Assembly (NCBI RefSeq): GCF_000181515.1
Contig: NZ_ABCG01000003.1
Location: forward strand, 1 to 64,000
Length of the DNA: 64,000 bases
Direction of reading: 5' to 3'
Source of the DNA: Erythrobacter sp. SD-21
GTDB lineage: Bacteria > Pseudomonadota > Alphaproteobacteria > Sphingomonadales > Sphingomonadaceae
The translations under genes were made by a program, and so were the position numbers. Numbering within the stretch: position 1 is the stretch's first letter; each line of letters starts with the position of its first letter. Shown in pieces: positions 58,644-64,000 of the stretch. A model generated the notes under the pieces. That model was not told where the DNA came from. It made no database searches and worked only from the letters and a program-made list of their open reading frames with translations.

Positions 58644-58866
58644 GAACCATCTCTTTCGCCCTGTGAAAGCCGGTTCGTTGCGCCGCCCCCCCAGACGAAC
58701 GATTGCGATATGTTTATGGTACTGCGAAACCCTTTACAGCCAATTACTTATACCGTTACTCCTTTTTTACGAACTCACCAAGCTTCTATTTGCGGCAGGG
58801 CGAGTCGCTCTTGCGGCAGTGCGTGCACTTGAGGCGATCCGGGCAGGCGGCTAGGGCGCGCCAGCT

Positions 58867-60090
58867 ATGGATGATATTCTACTCGACTATCTCGCCCTCG
58901 CGCCCTGGATGCAGGCGGCAATCGCCCTTTTCGCGCTCTTGCTCGTCGCGCTGGCGATCAACTGGCTTATCAAGCGCGTACTTCTGAAGTTCGCCGCGCC
59001 CTATCTCGATACACGCAGCGACACCGCCGACCGCGCGGCCGCATGGCTGGCTACGGTCGTTCCGCTGCTGGTCATGTCGCGCGGTGTGCTGCTGGTGCCG
59101 CACCTGCCGGAGGCGGTCGTTACCGTCACGATCAACGTGTTGCAGGCGCTTATCGTGTTCTCCGTCGCGATGGGGATCAGCTGGGCGCTCAATTACGTGA
59201 ACGAGCTCTACGCGCGCCGCCCGGAGGCCCGCAGCCGACCCATCAAGGGCTATGTCCAGGTCCTCAAGATCGCGGTGTTCTGCGGCGCGGCGATCCTGAT
59301 GATCGCGGTGCTGATCGAGGAATCGCCGCTGCTCCTGCTCTCCGGGCTGGGTGCGATGGCCGCCGTGTTGCTGCTGGTGTTCAAGGACACGATCCTCAGC
59401 CTCGTCGCCAGCGTCCAGCTGACCAGCAACGACATGCTGCGCGTGGGCGACTGGATCGAGATGCCGAGCATGAACGCCGACGGCGACGTGATCGACATCG
59501 CGCTGCACACGGTGAAGGTCCAGAATTTCGACAAAACCATCACCACCATCCCGACCCATCGCCTCATCGCCGACAGCTATCGCAACTGGCGCGGTATGAG
59601 TGAGAGCGGCGGACGGCGGATCAAGCGCAGCCTCGTGATCGACCAGAACTCGGTTCGTTTCCTCGGCGAAGAGGAGATCGCCGGGCTGCGGCGGTTCAAG
59701 CTGCTGGACGATTATCTCGCGCGCAAAGCGGAGGAGATCGCCGAATGGAACCGGCACGAGCTGTCGAGCGATTGCGACACGATCAACGCGCGGCGCATCA
59801 CCAACATCGGCACGCTGCGCGCCTATGTGATCGCCTATCTCAAAAGCCACCCACGGATTGCAGGCGAGCGTTTCACTTTGCTGGTGCGCCAGCTGCCGCC
59901 CGGACCGGAAGGGCTTCCAATCGAAATCTATTGCTTCACCGACACGGTCGACTGGGGTGAATACGAGGCGATCCAGGCGGACATCTTCGACCATATGCTC
60001 GCCATACTGCCCGAATTCGGCCTGCGCATCTTCCAGCAGCCGAGCGGTCTGGACTTCGCTGTAGCCTTAGGCACACGAGGCGAGCACTAG
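58867..60090 (+). CDS. MscS-family mechanosensitive channel (YbdG/miniconductance type)
   Basis: A 407-residue inner-membrane channel. There are about five N-terminal spans; the pore-lining helix and beta domain are in LLSGLGAMAAVLLLVFKDTILSLVASVQLTSNDMLRVGDWIEMP and NADGDVIDIALHTVKVQNFDKTITTIPTHRLI. A large C-terminal cytosolic part with VLPEFGLR-like end matches the YbdG group. It protects against osmotic shock. The 223-bp region upstream shows no other gene. It is flanked on both sides by receiver paralogues on the opposite strand. Confidence 0.9.
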   Translation: MDDILLDYLALAPWMQAAIALFALLLVALAINWLIKRVLLKFAAPYLDTRSDTADRAAAWLATVVPLLVMSRGVLLVPHLPEAVVTVTINVLQALIVFSVAMGISWALNYVNELYARRPEARSRPIKGYVQVLKIAVFCGAAILMIAVLIEESPLLLLSGLGAMAAVLLLVFKDTILSLVASVQLTSNDMLRVGDWIEMPSMNADGDVIDIALHTVKVQNFDKTITTIPTHRLIADSYRNWRGMSESGGRRIKRSLVIDQNSVRFLGEEEIAGLRRFKLLDDYLARKAEEIAEWNRHELSSDCDTINARRITNIGTLRAYVIAYLKSHPRIAGERFTLLVRQLPPGPEGLPIEIYCFTDTVDWGEYEAIQADIFDHMLAILPEFGLRIFQQPSGLDFAVALGTRGEH

Positions 60091-60095
60091 GCCCG

Positions 60096-60521
60096 CTAGC
60101 GAACGCCTATCAATCCTTCCTCTTGGTCGCGACGATCTTGTTTCGCGGCGAAGCTCTTCTCGATGAGGTCGATGAGAACATGCGGCATGACAGGTTTGCG
60201 CAAAATTTGATCGGGCTGGATGCCGTCAATTCGTCCGGCGATATCGTTGAGGTCCCAGCCGGTCACAAGGATGGTGAACATTTCGGGACTGGTTTCCTTC
60301 ACAGCCTCCAAAACGTTCAGTCCGTCCTGTTTCCCATCGAGCGCAAAATCCAAGATCAAAAAATCGGGAGAGGCATTGTGGAGCAGACGCAAAGCATCGC
60401 GCGCGTTGCCGACGCGTCCTATTACCCGGCATCCCGCTGATTTGCAGGTTTCATCGAGCATGAAGGCAAGGATCTCGTCATCTTCGACGATTGCGACCGT
60501 AGGCTGTCGAATTTCAGGCAT
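60096..60521 (-). CDS. Receiver-only response regulator (paralogue 2)
   Basis: A 141-residue receiver domain. Acidic pocket Glu13-Asp14-Asp15, Asp58 in FLILDFALDGKQ, Thr in TILVTGWDLNDIA and Lys in ILRKPVMPHVLIDL. No output domain; the tail is charged. A strong ribosome site, GGAGGATTTGC, precedes the ATG at 60521. Its stop lies 5 bp from the end of the channel gene (convergent). See paralogue 1 at 58197-58643. Confidence 0.88.
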   Translation of the reverse strand: MPEIRQPTVAIVEDDEILAFMLDETCKSAGCRVIGRVGNARDALRLLHNASPDFLILDFALDGKQDGLNVLEAVKETSPEMFTILVTGWDLNDIAGRIDGIQPDQILRKPVMPHVLIDLIEKSFAAKQDRRDQEEGLIGVR

Positions 60522-60734
60522 TGCAAATCCTCCGGTATCCGGCAAATGAGTCGCATGCGCACCCCATCGCGCTCGACCGGATGCTCCCCGTGTAGAATTT
60601 CTCTCCAAGGAGCCTTTCGTATTGAATTTTAATACATTCCCAAGCTCATACCGTTCCCGTTGAAGGGAGATACGACAGCGTGGGCGGAAGGCCTAGGGCT
60701 GGAGCCCTTGCGCCGGAATCGAGACGAGATGCAA

Positions 60735-60771
60735 AACAAAACGCCCGGGAACCGAGGTTCCCGGACGTTTC
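60735..60771 (-). terminator. Intrinsic terminator downstream of ctrA
   Basis: AAACGTCCGGGAAC pairs with GTTCCCGGGCGTTT (one mismatch) over a 4-base loop on the minus strand and is followed by TGTTTTGC. It lies about 130 bp after the ctrA stop, beyond repeat copy B. Confidence 0.8.
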
Positions 60772-60821
60772 GCTGTCCCATCCAAGGAGGATGTCTGAAT
60801 CTCGGATCGCTTGCGATCCGC

Positions 60822-60893
60822 AAGGCCGACCGGCCGTCGCGCCTTTTGGCGCGGAAGCCTGAGGGGCCGGATGGCCCCGCCGGCGCCTGAGGC
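60822..60893 (-). repeat. Dispersed multi-hairpin repeat, copy B (3' of ctrA)
   Basis: 72 bp starting 8 bp after the ctrA stop. On the minus strand it begins GCCTCAGGCGCCGGCG and ends GGCCGGTCGGCCTT, with hairpins GGGGCCATCCGGCCCC, GCGCCAAAAGGCGC and GGCCGGTCGGCC. Differences from copy A are mostly in hairpin loops or are paired changes in stems (GGGCCC to GGGGCC with the partner), which suggests structure is conserved. Confidence 0.85.
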
Positions 60894-60900
60894 AACCGGA

Positions 60901-61596
<696 letters not shown>

Positions 61597-61659
61597 GGGT
61601 TCGTCCCCCCTAGCCCTGGTTTGCGATGCCTCTCCCCCTGAGAAAAGGCGTTGTCCCTT

Positions 61660-61714
61660 GTTAACCATTTGGGGTGTGAATGGAAAAGGTTAACGTGAAG
61701 TAAAAGGCGTTAAC
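61660..61714. promoter_or_regulatory. CtrA-type TTAAC motifs upstream of ctrA
   Basis: Three TTAAC elements occur (about 61661, 61690 and 61710). The middle one reads TTAA-CGTGAAG-TAAA, one change from the TTAA-N7-TTAA consensus. They lie 65-120 bp before the ctrA ATG, a fitting place for autoregulation. Binding is not demonstrated. Confidence 0.6.
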
Positions 61715-61733
61715 TTTTTTGTGTGATTTTTTC

Positions 61734-61825
61734 GCCTCAGACGCCGGCGTTCGCCTCCGCTCACTCAGGCTTTCCTCGCTCATGCGACCTCACGGTCGCG
61801 TCGCTGCGAGCGGCCGGTCGGCCTT
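61734..61825 (+). repeat. Dispersed multi-hairpin repeat, copy C (5' of ctrA, inverted)
   Basis: About 92 bp. It begins GCCTCAGACGCCGGCG, identical to copy A, and ends GGCCGGTCGGCCTTG, with a longer, diverged middle containing CAGGCTTT and the hairpin GCGACCTCACGGTCGC. Its orientation is opposite to copy B, so the ctrA gene and promoter lie between inverted copies. Confidence 0.7.
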
Positions 61826-61867
61826 GCACTCGCCTGCGGCTCGCGTTCTGCCTCCTGCCGGAATTGA

Positions 61868-61916
61868 GGCAGTCAAAGGGCGACCGCCCGCACGCAGCGG
61901 GTGCAGCTTGCTGCAC
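61868..61916 (+). repeat. Partial repeat unit with a perfect palindrome next to copy C
   Basis: GGCAGTCAAAGGGCGACCGC at 61868-61887 matches GGCAGTCAAAGGCCGACCGG at the edge of copy A (from 19652) except for two compensating changes in the short stem. It is followed by GTGCAGCTTGCTGCAC (61901-61916), a perfect 16-bp palindrome. Confidence 0.5.
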
Positions 61917-61955
61917 GTCTAGCGAGGACGCGACGACGGAGGTCGGCGCGCACAA

Positions 61956-63410
61956 CTATAAGTTTTTCAGCTTCTTTTCGCGGCGCCGTTGCGCGCTCGA
62001 ACCGATTCCGATCGCCTCGCGATACTTGGCCACGGTGCGGCGCGCTAGGTCGAACCCTTCCTCGTTGAGCATGTCGGCAAGCTTCTGGTCGGACAGGACT
62101 TTCTTCGGGTCTTCGGCATCGCACAGTGCACGAATGCGGGCCTTGATCGCTTCGCTGCTGGCGCCTTCGCCATCGGCTGCCGCCACGCCGCTCGAAAAGA
62201 AATACTTCATTTCGAAGGTGCCGCGCGGACAGGAAAGGAATTTGTTGCTGGTGACGCGGCTGACGGTCGATTCGTGCATTTCGATTCGCTCGGCCACTTC
62301 GCGCAAGGTGAGGGGCCGCATGGCGGAGACGCCCTCGCGGAAGAAACCTTCCTGCAAGGTCACGATCTCGCTGGCAGTCTTCAGGATCGTCTTCTGGCGC
62401 TGGTCGAGCGCGCGGATCAGCCAGTCGGCCTCGCCCAGCTGTTCGTTGAGCCAAGCGCGGCTGGCCTTGTCGCGCGCGCCCGCTTCCAACTCGATGTAGT
62501 ACTCGCGGTTCACCACGAGGCGGGGCAGGCTCGCCTCGTTGATCCGGATCTGCCAGCCGCCGCCCTTGCCGGGCGTGACGAGGACATCGGGCACGATCGC
62601 CGCCTCGCCGCCGCCGCCATAGCGGCAGCCGGGCTTGGGATCATAGCTGCGCAGTTCGGCGAGCATGTCGGCAATGTCTTCCTCGTCCACCTCGCACAGC
62701 CGCCTGAGCCGCGCGATATCGCCGCTTGCAAGCAGGTCGAGATTGTCGATCAGCCGCGCCATGCACGGATCGTAGCGATCCGCCTCCTTCGCCTGAAGCG
62801 CAAGGCATTCGGAAAGGCTGCGCGCGCCCACGCCAGTCGGCTCAAGGGACTGGACCAGATCAAGGCCGCGTTCGATCTCGGCGAGCGGCGCACCCAGCTC
62901 CTCCGCGAGTTCGCGAAGTTCCATGTGGAGATAGCCCGCTTCGTCGAGCTCGTAGACGATGCGCCCGGCGATCAGTGCCTCGCGCGCATCATGCGCCAGC
63001 GCGCCGATCTGGCCGGAGAGGTGTTCGGCAAGGCTCGGTCCTTCGGTCGAGCGGTTTTCAAGATCGGGCAGGTCCTCGCCGCCAAGGCCCGTGCCGCCGG
63101 CCTGCGCCCAGTCGCCGCTGTCGCCGGGAGCGGCTTCGGGATCGCGCGCGTAGTCGGCAATGTCGAGCGCCGCGTCGCCGTCGAATTCGGGAGTCGCTTC
63201 ATGCTCCCCCGCCGAAGCCTCGGGCGTGTCGTCGCCTTTCTCGCGGCTGACCTCGCCCACTTCGAGCAGCGGATTGCTCTCCAGCGCTTCCGACACGAAG
63301 CTTTCGATTTCGAGATTGGACAGCGCCAGCAGCTTGATCGCCTGCTGCAACTGCGGCGTCATCACCAGCGACTGTGTCTGCCGTAGGTCTAGCCTCGGAC
63401 CGAGCGCCAT
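61956..63410 (-). CDS. rpoN: RNA polymerase sigma-54 factor
   Basis: A 484-residue sigma-54. Region I is the Gln/Leu-rich start (LRQTQSLVMTPQLQQAIKLLALSNLEI). Region II is acidic (about residues 55-110). The core-binding and HTH regions follow, with SVSAMRPLTLREVAERIEMHESTVSRVTSNK-type text, and the RpoN box ARRTVAKYRE is at residues 456-465. It lies 27 bp after lptB, the usual alphaproteobacterial order. Confidence 0.95.
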   Translation of the reverse strand: MALGPRLDLRQTQSLVMTPQLQQAIKLLALSNLEIESFVSEALESNPLLEVGEVSREKGDDTPEASAGEHEATPEFDGDAALDIADYARDPEAAPGDSGDWAQAGGTGLGGEDLPDLENRSTEGPSLAEHLSGQIGALAHDAREALIAGRIVYELDEAGYLHMELRELAEELGAPLAEIERGLDLVQSLEPTGVGARSLSECLALQAKEADRYDPCMARLIDNLDLLASGDIARLRRLCEVDEEDIADMLAELRSYDPKPGCRYGGGGEAAIVPDVLVTPGKGGGWQIRINEASLPRLVVNREYYIELEAGARDKASRAWLNEQLGEADWLIRALDQRQKTILKTASEIVTLQEGFFREGVSAMRPLTLREVAERIEMHESTVSRVTSNKFLSCPRGTFEMKYFFSSGVAAADGEGASSEAIKARIRALCDAEDPKKVLSDQKLADMLNEEGFDLARRTVAKYREAIGIGSSAQRRREKKLKNL

Positions 63411-63437
63411 GCCTTCACCTCCAGGCGCGCGCCGACA

Positions 63438-64000
63438 TCACAGCGTAAAGTTCTCGCCGAGGTAAAGGCGTTTCACATTTTCGTCCGCCACCAGCGCTGC
63501 GGGCGTACCGGCAAACAGAACCTGGCCGCCATAGATGATGCAGGCGCGGTCGACGATCTCGAGCGTCTCGCGCACATTGTGGTCGGTGATCAGCACGCCG
63601 ATCCCGCGCGTCTTGAGGTCTTTTACCAGGTCGCGGATGTCACTGATCGACAGCGGATCGATGCCAGCGAAGGGTTCGTCGAGCAGCATGATCGAGGGCT
63701 TGGCGGCCAGCGCGCGTGCGATTTCCGCCCGTCGGCGTTCACCGCCCGACAGCGCCATCGCGGGGCTTTCGCGCAGGCGAGTGAGTCCGAATTCGTCGAG
63801 CAGCCGGTCAAGCTCGGCGGCGCGCGTATCCTTGTTCGGCTCTACCATTTCGAGCACGCAATTGATGTTCTGCTCCACGGTCATGCCGCGAAAGATGCTG
63901 GTTTCCTGCGGGAGATAACCGAGGCCGAGGATCGCGCGGCGATACATCGGCAGCTTTGTCACATCCTCCCCATCCATCAGGATGCGGCCCGCATCGGGAC
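63438..64000 (-). CDS. lptB: LPS export ABC ATPase LptB (3' part; runs off the window)
   Basis: The visible 187 residues are the C-terminal three quarters of an ABC ATPase. The Walker A lies beyond the edge; the frame reads PDAGRILMDGEDVTKLPMYRR at the window end. The Q-loop is in GLGYLPQETSIFRG, the ABC signature is LSGGERRRAEIARALA and Walker B is IMLLDEPFAGIDP, followed by DHNVRETL. These are LptB hallmarks, and rpoN directly downstream supports the name. Confidence 0.93.
   Translation of the reverse strand, partial: PDAGRILMDGEDVTKLPMYRRAILGLGYLPQETSIFRGMTVEQNINCVLEMVEPNKDTRAAELDRLLDEFGLTRLRESPAMALSGGERRRAEIARALAAKPSIMLLDEPFAGIDPLSISDIRDLVKDLKTRGIGVLITDHNVRETLEIVDRACIIYGGQVLFAGTPAALVADENVKRLYLGENFTL

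Larger units (their letters stand above)
60522..60900. other. Intergenic region between ctrA and the receiver gene
   Basis: 379 bp without a credible gene; open frames on both strands are repeat-derived and low in complexity. It holds, from right to left, repeat copy B (60822-60893) just after the ctrA stop, the ctrA terminator (60735-60771) and the leader of the receiver gene with an AT-rich stretch near 60625-60640. Confidence 0.7.
61597..61955. other. Intergenic region between rpoN and ctrA
   Basis: 359 bp without a credible gene. It contains the ctrA leader and promoter with TTAAC motifs (61660-61714), repeat copy C in plus orientation (61734-61825) and a second, partial repeat unit with palindrome (61868-61916). 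No terminator with a clear T-run for rpoN is seen. Confidence 0.7.

Noticed and set aside
60660..60890. Short plus-strand frame of about 76 codons between the receiver gene and ctrA
   Set aside because: It is made of the terminator and repeat copy B; the translation is low-complexity and has no ribosome site.

Overview
The window is 64 kb of high-GC chromosome from an alphaproteobacterium, most likely a sphingomonad of the Erythrobacteraceae. This rests on gene content and style: ctrA and divK, an acyl-carrier-protein/serine-palmitoyltransferase pair for sphingolipids, a single-cysteine DksA, lptB next to rpoN, a complete gene-transfer-agent (GTA) cluster and very compact gene packing with many ATGA/TGATG overlaps. 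I found no rRNA or tRNA gene, CRISPR array, transposase or integrase.

Layout. 0.1-4.3 kb: a minus-strand run (TerC-like membrane protein, DUF442/TIGR01244 phosphatase-like protein, small anchored protein, fatty-acid-hydroxylase/sterol-desaturase-like protein, GMC oxidoreductase). 4.6-11.5 kb: a Gly-rich double cold-shock-domain protein, argD-argF-hslO, a small exported protein, queC and an MFS transporter. 11.5-13.2 kb: a SodC-like lipoprotein and an OmpA-type protein with 26 consecutive prolines. 13.4-27.1 kb: the GTA cluster, all on the minus strand, from small terminase (27.1 kb) through large terminase, portal, protease, capsid, connectors, tail tube, chaperones, tape measure, distal tail, hub and peptidase to the gp15-like protein and a DUF2793 protein. 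27.3-34.9 kb: YqaA-like and Crp-like genes, a second desaturase-like gene, spt, acp, divK, then an overlapping DUF3572-HAD-RidA-GDPD-FemAB/GNAT chain. 35-38.5 kb: Sel1, DksA, PilZ, an orphan peptide-binding lipoprotein and DUF4112. 38.5-41.2 kb: kynA-kynB-kynU, converting tryptophan to anthranilate. 41.3-43.6 kb: a visibly lower-GC operon of CsgG-like, lipoprotein, DUF4810 and DUF799 genes ending in a strong terminator. 43.8-57.4 kb: mainly housekeeping and metabolism (HNH, gluQ, cobalamin adenosyltransferase, 3-hydroxyacyl-CoA dehydrogenase, mutS, maeB, class V aminotransferase, porin-like OMP, SDR, aldehyde dehydrogenase). 57.4-64 kb: trmB, two paralogous receiver-only regulators either side of an MscS-type channel, ctrA, rpoN and the 3' part of lptB.

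The most interesting material is the GTA cluster and its non-coding structure. The distal-tail gene (g12 position) is a 768-residue fusion: a C-terminal DUF2460 module carries about 560 extra N-terminal residues that look like a beta-sandwich plus a TIM barrel, while the gp15-like protein is only 724 residues and lacks the usual internal barrel. There is a terminator-like hairpin in the leader before the first GTA gene, another directly upstream of the capsid gene, and a GC-rich hairpin after it. A dispersed multi-hairpin repeat sits inside the cluster, and two more copies, in inverted orientation, bracket the ctrA gene and promoter. Two genes would be missed or mis-started by standard calling: a DUF3572 gene with a likely ATT or CTG start and a 52-codon GTA g7-position gene.

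All functions come from reading motifs, recalled family features and gene order. No search was run.
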